NCBI GenBank assembly: GCA_024637145.1
Contig: JAGXFQ010000013.1
Coordinates: 1 to 60,328 of the forward strand
Direction: 5' to 3'
From: Desulfobulbaceae bacterium
Lineage (GTDB): Bacteria; Desulfobacterota; Desulfobulbia; Desulfobulbales; SURF-16
DNA: 60,328 nucleotides
The translations under genes and the position numbers were made by a program. A model generated the notes under the pieces. The model saw only the letters and a program-made list of their open reading frames with translations. It searched no databases and was not told the DNA's origin. Each line of letters opens with the position of its first letter. The stretch's first letter is position 1. Shown here piece by piece: positions 44,201 through 53,217 of the stretch.

Positions 44201-44758
44201 ATGCTGGATATCGCTCTTATTCATTATCCGGTATATAATAAAAATCGGGAGATCATCGGTTCCGCGGTCACCAATCTTGATCTCCATGATTTGGCTCGGG
44301 CCGGTCGAACCTACGGGGTGGGGACGGTCTACATCGTGACCCCCTTTGCAGATCAGCAGGAACTGGTGCGGGAAATTGTCAGCCACTGGCAGGAAGGTCA
44401 CGGCGCTCTCTACAACAAGGACCGCAAAGAGGCCTTGACCGTTATCGAGATCTGCACGGATCTTGACGAACTTTTTGAGCGCGTCACCAGCGCCAGGCAG
44501 GGCAGGCCCACCATCCTGGCCACCTGTGCCGCTGACCAGAAGAAGACCATTGGTTTTCAGGACGTCCGGGCCGGTGTGGCGGCAAAGGAAAATTTTCTGC
44601 TGCTTTTCGGAACCGCCTGGGGGTTCACGGAAGAAGTTTTTGCCATGGTGGACGGCACCTTGCCGCCCATCGTCGGCGCCGGTGACTATAACCATCTTTC
44701 GGTACGGTCAGCGGTTGCCATAATATTGGATAGAATTCTCGGATCGAGAGATTTGTAA
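44201..44758 (+). CDS. SPOUT-type RNA methyltransferase of the trmD-rplS linkage (PF09936-like)
   Basis: A 185-residue protein starting [20 protein letters not shown], the opening of the RNA-methyltransferase family often found between trmD and rplS in deltaproteobacteria and relatives. Other conserved parts are [34 protein letters not shown] and [13 protein letters not shown], which resemble the SAM-binding knot of the SPOUT fold. The RNA target is unknown. The start at 44,201 has GGTGG upstream; an ATG at 44,189 would add four residues. Confidence 0.85.
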   Translation: MLDIALIHYPVYNKNREIIGSAVTNLDLHDLARAGRTYGVGTVYIVTPFADQQELVREIVSHWQEGHGALYNKDRKEALTVIEICTDLDELFERVTSARQGRPTILATCAADQKKTIGFQDVRAGVAAKENFLLLFGTAWGFTEEVFAMVDGTLPPIVGAGDYNHLSVRSAVAIILDRILGSRDL

Positions 44759-44810
44759 GATAAATACCCGGTTTGCCAATCGGATCAACACAACAAAGAG
44801 AGTGACAACA

Positions 44811-45161
44811 ATGAGCATCATCATCGACCAGATTGAAAAAGAGAATATGAAGTTTGATCTCCCCGACTTTCGTTCCGGTGACTCCGTCAAGGTTCACATC
44901 CGCATTGTTGAGGGTGCCAAGGAAAGGATCCAGATCTTTGAGGGCGTGGTTATCGGCCGTCGGAATCGCGGCATGGGTTCCAACTTCACCGTGCGCAAGA
45001 TCTCCCACGGCGTCGGCGTCGAAAAGATTTTTGCCCTCCACAATCCCCGTCTTGAGAAGATTGAGGTGGTTACCCGCGGCCGGGTTCGGCGCTCCAAGCT
45101 CTACTATCTGCGTGACCTGCGTGGCAAGGCGGCTCGTATCCGCGAGCGCGGCGTCAACTAA
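44811..45161 (+). CDS. rplS: 50S ribosomal protein bL19
   Basis: A 116-residue ribosomal protein at the subunit interface. It has [23 protein letters not shown] (in part), [19 protein letters not shown] and [21 protein letters not shown] (in part), all diagnostic. ATG at 44,811 is chosen over an upstream GTG at 44,802. A terminator follows. Confidence 0.98.
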   Translation: MSIIIDQIEKENMKFDLPDFRSGDSVKVHIRIVEGAKERIQIFEGVVIGRRNRGMGSNFTVRKISHGVGVEKIFALHNPRLEKIEVVTRGRVRRSKLYYLRDLRGKAARIRERGVN

Positions 45162-45189
45162 TTTCTGTCGCTGCTTCCTGGCTCTTTGC

Positions 45190-45244
45190 CTCCGGAGACG
45201 GGCTGCTCCTTGAGAGGGGATGGCCCAACTCCGGCTTTTTTTTA
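45190..45244 (+). terminator. Rho-independent terminator after rplS
   Basis: CCGGAG (45,192-45,197) pairs with CTCCGG (45,229-45,234), with a nested GGGC/GCCC inside, followed by a run of eight or more T. It ends the ffh-to-rplS operon before rnhB. Confidence 0.8.
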
Positions 45245-45443
45245 GCGGGCGGTGCTCCCCCTGGCAAGGGCTGGTTGCTTTTGGCCATGAGATGCAGCAG
45301 GCCATAGCCGGTTCCGGCCGGTGAGAGCTCCTCCCTGGCAGGGTGCAGGTGATCTCTTTTTTATGAAGGCGTGAGTGCAGCGAGGTGTCAACCTCTGCAT
45401 TTGCGCCTTTGTTATGTGGGCCCAGCAAGGAGAGCTGTCAGAG

Positions 45444-46049
45444 ATGGATACTTTTTCTTATGAACGTCGCCTGCAGCGCCAGGGCCTGATGCCGGTGGCC
45501 GGGGTGGATGAGGCCGGCCGCGGCCCCCTGGCCGGACCCGTGGTGGCGGCCGCGGTTATCCTGCCTGCTGGTCTCGATTATAGCCCCTTCCGGGATTCAA
45601 AAAAAATGACGGCCCAGGCCCGGGAGAGGGTCTTTGCCCTGCTGACGGAACTGCGGGTTGCCATGGCAGTGGGTATCTGCTCGGCCCAGGAGGTGGATGC
45701 CATCAATATCCTGCAGGCCTCCCTCCTGGCCATGAAAAGGGCGGTGGAGAAACTCTGCCAGGCGCCGCTCTTTGTCCTGGTGGACGGCAAATTTACCATC
45801 AAGATGGATCTGCCCCAGCAGGCCCTGGTGCGGGGCGAAAGCAAGAGCGCCTCCATTGCCGCCGCCTCCGTGGTTGCCAAGGTGACCAGGGACAGGCTGA
45901 TGCGCGCCTATGATGAGAAATACCCCCTCTATAATTTTCGCCAGCACAAGGGCTACCCCACCAGGGAGCACAAGGCGCTCATTGCCCTGCACGGCCCCTG
46001 TCCCATCCACCGCATCACCTTTAAAGGTGTCCAGGAGCATCTGGGATGA
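45444..46049 (+). CDS. rnhB: Ribonuclease HII
   Basis: A 201-residue enzyme that removes ribonucleotides and RNA primers from DNA. The catalytic Asp-Glu pair is in VAGVDEAGRGPLAGPVV, then DSKKMTAQARERV, the catalytic Asp in FVLVDGKFT, and SIAAASVVAKVTRDRLM. The start at 45,444 gives the normal N-terminus; AAGGAG is 12 bases upstream. The stop overlaps yraN. Confidence 0.96.
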   Translation: MDTFSYERRLQRQGLMPVAGVDEAGRGPLAGPVVAAAVILPAGLDYSPFRDSKKMTAQARERVFALLTELRVAMAVGICSAQEVDAINILQASLLAMKRAVEKLCQAPLFVLVDGKFTIKMDLPQQALVRGESKSASIAAASVVAKVTRDRLMRAYDEKYPLYNFRQHKGYPTREHKALIALHGPCPIHRITFKGVQEHLG

Positions 46050-46408
46050 GTCTGCGGGGCAAGGCACTGGGCAAGGCAGGGGAGGGGCAGGCCGCCCTTT
46101 TTCTCCAGCAAGAGGGGCTGGTCATTGTCGAGCGCAATTTTCGGACCCGCAGCGGCGAGATTGATCTTATTGCCCGGGACAAAAAAGAACTGGTTTTTGT
46201 CGAGGTCAAGACCCGCAGCGGCACCACCTTCGGCTCTGCCCTGGAGGCGGTGGATGCCCGTAAATGCCGGCAGATTGTTCGGGTGGCCACCGAATATCTG
46301 GTCAAAAACGGCGGTTTTGACCAGCCGGCCCGCTTTGATGTGGTTGGTATTCTGCTGGGTGACCCCATCCAGATCGAACATATAAAAAACGCCTTTGAGG
46401 CCAGCTGA
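46046..46408 (+). CDS. yraN: YraN family (UPF0102) endonuclease-like protein
   Basis: A 120-residue restriction-endonuclease-fold protein. GKAGEGQAALFLQQEG, NFRTRSGEIDLIARD and LVFVEVKTRSG carry the E-D-ExK-type residues of the PD-(D/E)XK fold. It overlaps rnhB by 4 bp (ATGA), the usual pairing. The function of the family remains poorly defined. Confidence 0.94.
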   Translation: MSLRGKALGKAGEGQAALFLQQEGLVIVERNFRTRSGEIDLIARDKKELVFVEVKTRSGTTFGSALEAVDARKCRQIVRVATEYLVKNGGFDQPARFDVVGILLGDPIQIEHIKNAFEAS

Positions 46409-46414
46409 CAGACC

Positions 46415-47431
46415 ATGACCACGTACGCCCCAACCATACCGCCTCTGGCCATTTCCATGGGCTGCCCGGTGGGGATCGGCCCGGAGCTGATCCTTAAACT
46501 CTTTGCCGCGGCTCCCCAAGACGCCGTGGTGATCGGCGATGGGGAGGCCTTGCGCTGGTGCGCCGAGGAGACAGGTTTGCCCGCCCCTCTCCTGCCCTGG
46601 CAGCCCGGCGAGCCGCTCCAGAGCGGCACCATTCCCCTCTATACCCCGGCGGATACCCGCCTGACCAGGAACGATCTGCAGTGGGGGAGACCAAGCACCA
46701 AAACCGGCCACGCCATGGGCCGCTATATTGAGGAGGCGGTGGCCCTGGTCCAGGGCGGCTGGGCCAGCGCCCTGGTGACCTGTCCCATCACCAAGCGCGC
46801 CCTTAATGACGGGGGATATCCTTTCCCCGGTCATACCGAGATGCTGGCCCACCTCTGCGGGGCCAAGCGCTTTGCCATGATGATGGCCGGCCCCCTCCTG
46901 CGCGTTACCCTGGTTACCATTCATACTCCCCTGGCGGCCGTGCCGGCCTTGGTGACTCAAGAGGCAGTGGCTGACATGATCGACATGACCTGGCAGGCCC
47001 TCCAGCATGATTTTGCCATTGCCCGGCCGCGTCTGGCAGTGGCTGGTCTTAATCCCCATGCCGGTGAGGATGCCCTGTTCGGCAGCCAGGAGAGGGAGGT
47101 GATCGGGCCGGCCATTACAGCGGCCCGGGCCCAAGGCAGGGATGTCCAGGGACCTTTCCCGCCTGATACGGTGTTTCATAAGGCCAGCCAGGGTCTTTTT
47201 GACGCCGTGGTCTGCATGTACCACGATCAGGGATTGATTCCCTTCAAGCTCCTCCATTTCAGCGATGGCGTCAATGTTACCCTGGGTCTGCCCCTGGTCC
47301 GCACCTCGGTGGACCATGGCACTGCCTATGATATTGCCGGCCAGGGCGTGGCCAGCCCGGCCAGCCTGCAGGCCGCCTGTGTCCTGGCCCGGCAGATCCA
47401 TGCAAATCGAAGCAAAAAAGGTGTGTCATGA
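46415..47431 (+). CDS. pdxA: 4-hydroxythreonine-4-phosphate dehydrogenase PdxA
   Basis: A 338-residue metal-dependent dehydrogenase of the pyridoxal phosphate pathway. Family motifs are ISMGCPVGIGPE (usually GDPAGIGPE; note GCP here), TCPITKRALNDGGYPFPGHTEML (in part), AGLNPHAGEDALFG, and YHDQGLIPFKLL with the metal-binding His. The Asp of the GDPAG motif is replaced by Cys, a small deviation. It overlaps the downstream kinase gene by 4 bp. Confidence 0.93.
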   Translation: MTTYAPTIPPLAISMGCPVGIGPELILKLFAAAPQDAVVIGDGEALRWCAEETGLPAPLLPWQPGEPLQSGTIPLYTPADTRLTRNDLQWGRPSTKTGHAMGRYIEEAVALVQGGWASALVTCPITKRALNDGGYPFPGHTEMLAHLCGAKRFAMMMAGPLLRVTLVTIHTPLAAVPALVTQEAVADMIDMTWQALQHDFAIARPRLAVAGLNPHAGEDALFGSQEREVIGPAITAARAQGRDVQGPFPPDTVFHKASQGLFDAVVCMYHDQGLIPFKLLHFSDGVNVTLGLPLVRTSVDHGTAYDIAGQGVASPASLQAACVLARQIHANRSKKGVS

Positions 47432-48006
47432 CGGAATATGCAGGGATCGGGCTGTGCGGCAGCCATCGCACCGGTAAAACAACCACGGCCACCAAGCTGG
47501 CCCAGGATAATGGCATCCCCTTTGTGGAGACCACCACCAGCGCGGTTTTTGCCCGGCATGACCTGCAGCCCTCTTCCCCCATGGATTTTGCCACCCGGCT
47601 CTGGATTCAGGACAAGGTACTGGCGGCTGCTGAGGAGATCTGGGTGCAGCATCGTCATTTTATCACCGACCGGACCCCCCTGGATATGCTGGCCTATACC
47701 CTGGCTGATATCCAGGGCCGGACCCAGGTTGATTTTACTGCCCTGGAAGGTTATGTTCAGCGCTGCTTTGCCGCCACTAACCATTATTTTGTCTCTCTCT
47801 GTGTGGTCCAACCCGGCATTCCCCTCATGGCTGCGCCGGGCAAGGCGGCCCTCAACGAGGCCTATATCGAACACCTCAACACCTTGGTTTTGGGCCTCTG
47901 CCTCGATGAGCGTCAGCAGGTGCCTTTCTCGGTGATGCCCAGAAAGTGCATTGCCATCAGCAGCCGCGCTCTCTTTATCCAAGAGAAGTGCTTTACCCCT
48001 CTCTAG
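47428..48006 (+). CDS. P-loop kinase/ATPase of unknown substrate (AAA_28-like)
   Basis: A 192-residue protein with a P-loop, GLCGSHRTGKTTTATKLA, close to the N-terminus, and ITDRTPLDMLAY in a second nucleotide-kinase-like motif. The pattern resembles AAA_28/NadR-type small-molecule kinases, but the substrate cannot be inferred. The ATG overlaps the pdxA stop, so expression is coupled with a vitamin B6 biosynthetic enzyme. Phosphorylation of a cofactor or metabolite is a reasonable guess. Confidence 0.7.
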   Translation: MTEYAGIGLCGSHRTGKTTTATKLAQDNGIPFVETTTSAVFARHDLQPSSPMDFATRLWIQDKVLAAAEEIWVQHRHFITDRTPLDMLAYTLADIQGRTQVDFTALEGYVQRCFAATNHYFVSLCVVQPGIPLMAAPGKAALNEAYIEHLNTLVLGLCLDERQQVPFSVMPRKCIAISSRALFIQEKCFTPL

Positions 48007-48086
48007 ATTCAAGATAGAATAAATTTTTTTATTGAGCCATTGCCTGGAAAGAGAAAAGGGGCGGCTCCAATCTTCTGAAGAACTCT

Positions 48087-49814
48087 ATGAACTACCGAAA
48101 GATATTTATTATTCCAGCCACCAGCCTCTTGTTGCTGCTGCTCCTTGCCGGCTGCGCGGCCCATCATCCTCCTTCCGCCATCCCTGAGGAGATTGCCGTT
48201 GCTGAACCGGATGACCCTTCCTGCGCCTCTTTCTATTTTAGCTGGGGGCATATTGCTGAAATGGACGGCCGTCTTGAGGAGGCCCAGGACGCCTATACCA
48301 AGGCCCTGGTTTGTGACCAGCATTCGATCTATATCCGTCAGCGCCTCGCCTATCTGCTCATTGCCATGGGCAAGAAGGAGCAGGCCACTCTTCAGCTTGA
48401 GAAGATCCTGGAGAGTTCCCCTGTCGATAATAGCACCCGCCTCGATCTTGCCGGCATCTTTGAAAATCTTGGGAAAACAGCAAAGGCCATTGCGATTCTC
48501 CAAAAAAATATCAGCCATGATCCCAAGGACAACCAGAGCCGGCTCACCCTGGGCTATCTCTATTTCCGTCATGAGCGCTTTGCCGAGGCCAGAAAGGCCC
48601 TGGAAGAACATATGGCCCAGGAACCCGACTCGTATGCCGGCTCGGTGATGCTCGCCAAGCTCTATCGGACCATGGGCGAGGTGGAACGGGCCCGGACCAT
48701 GTATGACCAGATTCTTGAGCGCAACTGGTCCTCTTTGCAGGCCCTGGATGCCGCCGAATTTTATGAGCAGATCATGGAGTATGACCAGGCGGTTGCCATC
48801 TACCAGAAGCTGCTTGAGGAAGAACCTGATCAGGATACCTACCGCCGTAAGCTGGCTGGTCTCTACATGGTTCTTGGCAAGCCTGAGCAGGCGGTGGTGG
48901 AACTCAAAACTCTGAAAAAAAGCAGCCCGGAGCCGGAAAAGGTGGATCTGGCCATTGGTCGTCTCCTGCTGGAACAGAAGAAATATGAGGAGGCCATCAG
49001 CCATTTGCGCCGGATGTTGGTTGACTATCCCCGGATGGATATGGTCCGGCCCCTGCTGGCCCTGGCCTATTATGAGACAGGGGACAGCAAGGCCGCCCAG
49101 AAGGAGCTGGCGCAGGTGGAAGTGGACTCCAAAGGCTATGAGGATGCCATCCTTATGCTGGTTCGCCTTTATCAGGATGAAAACAAGCTGGCCGAGGCGG
49201 CGGAGATTTTAGAGCAGGCCCTGCAGGTAAGTTCTGAGGAGCACCAGCGTTTTTTCTTCATGCTGGCCGCCGTTTATCACAAGAATAAGGAGCCCCAGAA
49301 GGGAATCGCTGTTTTTGAGCGCGCTGTCCAGCGCTTCCCTGAAGAGAGTCAGGTCTGGTTTGAGTATGGCCTCTACATGGACAGAATAGGAAGGCAACAG
49401 GAGGCCTTAAACCATATGGTCCGGGTGCTGGAGCTTGACCCCGATGATCCTTATGCCCTCAATTATGTGGGCTATACCTGGGCTGAAGCCGGTATCAATC
49501 TTGATCAGGCCCTGGATTATGTCCAGCGGGCCGTGGCCGCCCTTCCTGAGGATGGATTTGTCCGTGATTCCCTGGGCTGGGTCTATTACCGGCGGGGAGA
49601 TTTCGACCAGGCCGTCACTGAGCTGGCCAGGGCCTGGGCGCTGCAGCCGGAAGATCCCACCATCAACGAGCACCTGGGCGACGCCTATAGGAAAACCGGC
49701 AGCCTGACCCAGGCCGCGGAATATTATGAGAAGGCCATAGAATTATTTGAAGATGCCAAAAAGAGGGCGCTGGTGCGGCGCAAGCTCGAAGAGATCCGCC
49801 CGGTGGCCAGGTAG
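48087..49814 (+). CDS. TPR-repeat outer-membrane-type lipoprotein
   Basis: A 575-residue lipoprotein. The signal peptide ends in the lipobox LLAGC (C23). The body is a near-continuous array of 34-residue TPR motifs, for example WGHIAEMDGRLEEAQDAYTKAL, LGYLYFRHERFAEARKALEEH and VGYTWAEAGINLDQALDYVQ (each in part). Such proteins scaffold envelope complexes or secretion systems. It lies 7 bp before another lipoprotein gene, so the two products probably act together. Confidence 0.88.
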   Translation: MNYRKIFIIPATSLLLLLLLAGCAAHHPPSAIPEEIAVAEPDDPSCASFYFSWGHIAEMDGRLEEAQDAYTKALVCDQHSIYIRQRLAYLLIAMGKKEQATLQLEKILESSPVDNSTRLDLAGIFENLGKTAKAIAILQKNISHDPKDNQSRLTLGYLYFRHERFAEARKALEEHMAQEPDSYAGSVMLAKLYRTMGEVERARTMYDQILERNWSSLQALDAAEFYEQIMEYDQAVAIYQKLLEEEPDQDTYRRKLAGLYMVLGKPEQAVVELKTLKKSSPEPEKVDLAIGRLLLEQKKYEEAISHLRRMLVDYPRMDMVRPLLALAYYETGDSKAAQKELAQVEVDSKGYEDAILMLVRLYQDENKLAEAAEILEQALQVSSEEHQRFFFMLAAVYHKNKEPQKGIAVFERAVQRFPEESQVWFEYGLYMDRIGRQQEALNHMVRVLELDPDDPYALNYVGYTWAEAGINLDQALDYVQRAVAALPEDGFVRDSLGWVYYRRGDFDQAVTELARAWALQPEDPTINEHLGDAYRKTGSLTQAAEYYEKAIELFEDAKKRALVRRKLEEIRPVAR

Positions 49815-49821
49815 GCCTTTT

Positions 49822-50613
49822 ATGCTCTGGTGCAGGCGTTCCATAATTCTTATGGCCTCTCTTTTGTTGCTGGCAGGCTGTGCCGGGTTGCCGACTTTTC
49901 ACGGGATCAGTGGCGAGGAAGAGCGGGAGGTGCGCCGCCGTTTTAACGAGATGGTGGCCTCTCAGGCCCAATGTCCGTGTTGTCTTGATGGCGCGGCCCA
50001 TGTCACTGTTAAAAATCTCTTTTCTTCCGGCTTCATCAGCGGCTATCTCCAGGCCATGAGCCCCTCTTCTCTGAAGTTTGTGGGGGTCAATCCTCTGGGG
50101 CAGCCCCTGCTGATTTTCACCACCAACGGCCGGCACTTTCAATATGTGGCCATTGAGGAGGGCACGGTCTACCAGGGGGAGGTAAGCAGTGCAACATTTC
50201 GCAAATACACCCCTGAGGGCTTTAATCCCGCCTTCTCTTATTACTGGCTCACCGGCCGCCTGCAGCCCGGGCCGGTTGAATTGACCGGGGTGAGCCGGGA
50301 TGAGCAGGGCGGCTATTGGGTTGATCTCCTGATGGCAGGCGGCAACCGGGCCCTGGTCCTTTTTGAGCCGGAGACCCTGCAGATCCGCCGTCATATCGTC
50401 GTAAACAGCGACGGCAAGCGGGTCCTGAATATCCTCTATGACCAGTATGGCCGTAGGGAGTGTGCTGTGCCGCGCCACATCAAAGTGACCTCGCTGGCCA
50501 TGGACTCTGTCCTTGAGATCCGTCTTGATGATCTCCTGGATGAGGTCTCCCTCTCCCGTGGCGATTTTGAATTTTCTCCCCCGGCCGCCTTTAAAGAGGT
50601 GCTGGTGGAGTAA
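49822..50613 (+). CDS. Lipoprotein of unknown function (LolB/DUF4292-like fold possible)
   Basis: A 263-residue lipoprotein with lipobox LLLLAGC (C20). After the lipid anchor come a CPCC cluster, then alternating beta strands (VGVNPLGQPLLIFTTNGRHF in part, ALVLFEPETLQIRRHIVV) suggesting a half-barrel like LolB or DUF4292 proteins. Start at 49,822 because it begins the signal peptide; it follows the TPR lipoprotein by 7 bp. Partnering with that protein in outer-membrane biogenesis is inference. Confidence 0.75.
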   Translation: MLWCRRSIILMASLLLLAGCAGLPTFHGISGEEEREVRRRFNEMVASQAQCPCCLDGAAHVTVKNLFSSGFISGYLQAMSPSSLKFVGVNPLGQPLLIFTTNGRHFQYVAIEEGTVYQGEVSSATFRKYTPEGFNPAFSYYWLTGRLQPGPVELTGVSRDEQGGYWVDLLMAGGNRALVLFEPETLQIRRHIVVNSDGKRVLNILYDQYGRRECAVPRHIKVTSLAMDSVLEIRLDDLLDEVSLSRGDFEFSPPAAFKEVLVE

Positions 50614-50711
50614 AGATGTTTCTGTGTCCTCTTTGTCTATCGGTGATGGTTCGGCCTTCCTTTCTGCCATCTATTTCGCATTTTCTCCTGATTTAACCCC
50701 TTATAAATAAC

Positions 50712-53210
50712 GTGAATCCAGAACAACTCCTGCCTTTAGTCCGCAAGGCAAGCAGATATTGCGGCAATGAATTCAATGTCCCTGCCAAAGAGTGGCAGGA
50801 TGTCTCCCTGCGCTATCTCCTGGCCTTTCCTGATATGTACGAAATCGGCATGTCCCACCAGGGCCTGCAGATCCTCTATCATATCATCAACGGCCGGAGC
50901 GACCTCCTGGCCGAACGGGTCTATGCCCCTGATACGGATCTTGAGGATCTATTGCGGCAGACCAAGACCCCCCTGTTCAGTCTGGAGTCACGCCACCCAC
51001 TTCTTGATTTTGATGTCCTGGCCTTTACCCTGCCCTATGAGCTGTGCAATACCAATATTCTCACCATCCTGGATCTGGGCGGGCTGCCTTTTTACAGCAG
51101 GGACCGCAGTGAAGAGCACCCCCTTCTCCTTGGCGGCGGACCCGGCGCCTTTCACCCTGAGCCGGTGGCTGATTTTTTTGATGCCATCCTGCTGGGGGAT
51201 GGGGAGGAGGCCATTGTCGAGATCAGTGATTTTCTGCTGGCCGCCAAGCAGGCTGGCTGGTCCCGCCAGCAGGTGCTGGCCGGGTTGGCGGAGATTGAAG
51301 GGATCTATGTGCCCGCCTTCTTTGCGCCCCAGTATGGCCCCGGCCATGCTTTTGAGGGGATAAAGCCGCTGAGAGCGGGGTATGAAAAGGTGCGGCGCCG
51401 CGTGCTGCCGGAGCTGAGCAATGATCCGGCCCCTGCACCCCTGGTTCCCCTGAACAAGATTGTCCATGACCGGCTGGGGATTGAGGTGGCCCGGGGCTGT
51501 ACCCGGGGCTGCCGTTTCTGTCAGGCCGGCATTGTCTACCGGCCGGTGCGGGAGCGCGCCCCGGAGCAGGTCCTGCGTCTTGCCAAGGAAGGCATCAGGG
51601 CCAGCGGTTTTGAGGAGCTGGCCCTGCTGTCGCTTTCCACCGGCGATTATTCCTGCCTGAGCCCTCTGCTGGTCAAGCTGATGGATACCTTTGCCCAAAA
51701 GCGGGTGTCGGTATCCATGCCCTCCATGCGGGTGGGCACCCTGACTCCGGAGATCATGGAGCAGATAAAGAGGGTGCGCAAAACCGGCTTTACCGTGGCC
51801 CCGGAAGCGGGTACCGATCGCCTGCGGCAGGTGCTTAACAAGGGGATCACGGAGGAGGATCTCCTGGCCACCTGCGGTTCCGCCTTTAGTCTGGGCTGGA
51901 AAACCATCAAGTTTTACTTCATGTTCGGCCTGCCCACCGAGACCCAGGAGGATCTGGACGCCATACCCGAGCTGGCCTTAAAGGCCCTGCGGGCCGGCAG
52001 CGGGCCGGGCCGGCGGATCACGGTGAGTGCGGCCACCTTTATTCCCAAGCCGCACACCCCCTTCCAGTGGGAGCCCCAGCTCTCCGTTGCTGAGGGCTTT
52101 GAGCGTATTGATTTCCTCAAGGCAAAATTGCGGGATAACGGCGTGCAGCTGCGCTGGGGTGATCCCCGTCAGAGTTTTCTGGAAGGGGTCTTTGCCAGGG
52201 GTGACCGGCGGCTTGCCGCCCTTATTGTCGAGGCCTGGCAGCGCGGTGCCCGTTTTGATGCCTGGAATGATCATCTGCGTCTTGATACCTGGAAAGAGGC
52301 GGCAGCCGCCCTGGGGGTGGATCTGGAGCACTATCTGCGCCGCCGTGATTTCCATGAGCCCCTGCCCTGGGATCATCTCGACTGCGGGGTAGACCAGGCC
52401 TTTATCCGGGCGGAGTATGCCAAGGCCATGGAAGGGGTCTATACCCCTGATTGCCGCGTCCACGGCTGTCAGAAATGCGGCCTCTGCGATTTCAAGACCG
52501 TCTTTCCCCGGACCTGCCAGGGGGAGCCTGATTGGCCGGCAGAGGAAGAGGGTGACGGCCGGGAAGAGGAGGGTGAGGCCCCTCATTTCCATTATCGCCT
52601 CGATTATTCCAGGCTGGACCGGGCCCGTTTCCTCTCCCATCTGGAGCTGCTCCAGGTCTTTTTCAGGGCCTTTAACCGGGTCGGCCTGCCGCTGCATTAC
52701 TCCAAGGGCTTTAACCCCTCACCCAAGGTCTCCTTCAGCCCGGCCCTGCCCCTGGGTACCGAAAGCAGGGCAGAGTATCTTCTGGTGGATCTGCGCACGG
52801 AGATTAAGCCGCAAGAGTGGCTCAGCGCCATTAATGAGCAGCTTCCCCAGGGGCTTTGTGTCCAGGCCTTGGGGCAGGCCGAGTCAAAAAAGATTCCGGC
52901 AAAGGTGGAAACATGTTACACCTTGTACCTGCCCATGCCGGTGGCCGAGGAACCCCTGGCCTCTTTTATGGCCGCAGCCGCCTTTCCGGTGACGGTGACC
53001 AGGAAAAAGAAGGAACGCGTCATTGACGGGCGGCCCCAGGTCACGGAGCTGCGGCTCCTTGATGAAAAGACCGTTGTCCTGCAGATGATATCCGAGGTGA
53101 GCAAGGCAGCGCTGAAACCCCTGGAGATCATGCGGGCGGTCCTGGAGCTCACTGAAGAGGAATTAATACAAATCAGGGTGGTGAAGGAGTGGTTCAAGGC
53201 CGCTTGCTGA
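50712..53210 (+). CDS. Fused B12-binding-like radical SAM protein and DUF2344 domain
   Basis: An 832-residue fusion. The first part (about 1-600) is a TIGR03960-type radical SAM protein with the CxxxCxxC motif in VARGCTRGCRFCQAG, an N-terminal B12-binding-like region, and a cysteine-rich C-terminal insert (CRVHGCQKCGLCDF). The last part (about 640-830) is the TIGR03936/DUF2344 domain (LDYSRLDRARFLSHLELLQV, SKGFNPSPKVSF). The two domains often occur as neighbouring or fused genes next to rng, rplU, rpmA and obgE, as here. Function is not established; a role in RNA or ribosome modification is suggested only by context. GTG start at 50,712. Confidence 0.9.
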   Translation: MNPEQLLPLVRKASRYCGNEFNVPAKEWQDVSLRYLLAFPDMYEIGMSHQGLQILYHIINGRSDLLAERVYAPDTDLEDLLRQTKTPLFSLESRHPLLDFDVLAFTLPYELCNTNILTILDLGGLPFYSRDRSEEHPLLLGGGPGAFHPEPVADFFDAILLGDGEEAIVEISDFLLAAKQAGWSRQQVLAGLAEIEGIYVPAFFAPQYGPGHAFEGIKPLRAGYEKVRRRVLPELSNDPAPAPLVPLNKIVHDRLGIEVARGCTRGCRFCQAGIVYRPVRERAPEQVLRLAKEGIRASGFEELALLSLSTGDYSCLSPLLVKLMDTFAQKRVSVSMPSMRVGTLTPEIMEQIKRVRKTGFTVAPEAGTDRLRQVLNKGITEEDLLATCGSAFSLGWKTIKFYFMFGLPTETQEDLDAIPELALKALRAGSGPGRRITVSAATFIPKPHTPFQWEPQLSVAEGFERIDFLKAKLRDNGVQLRWGDPRQSFLEGVFARGDRRLAALIVEAWQRGARFDAWNDHLRLDTWKEAAAALGVDLEHYLRRRDFHEPLPWDHLDCGVDQAFIRAEYAKAMEGVYTPDCRVHGCQKCGLCDFKTVFPRTCQGEPDWPAEEEGDGREEEGEAPHFHYRLDYSRLDRARFLSHLELLQVFFRAFNRVGLPLHYSKGFNPSPKVSFSPALPLGTESRAEYLLVDLRTEIKPQEWLSAINEQLPQGLCVQALGQAESKKIPAKVETCYTLYLPMPVAEEPLASFMAAAAFPVTVTRKKKERVIDGRPQVTELRLLDEKTVVLQMISEVSKAALKPLEIMRAVLELTEEELIQIRVVKEWFKAAC

Positions 53211-53217
53211 GCCAGGA

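Noticed and set aside
45953..47401. Minus-strand open frame of about 480 codons opposite yraN and pdxA
   Set aside because: Antisense to two confidently identified genes, with no conserved content.
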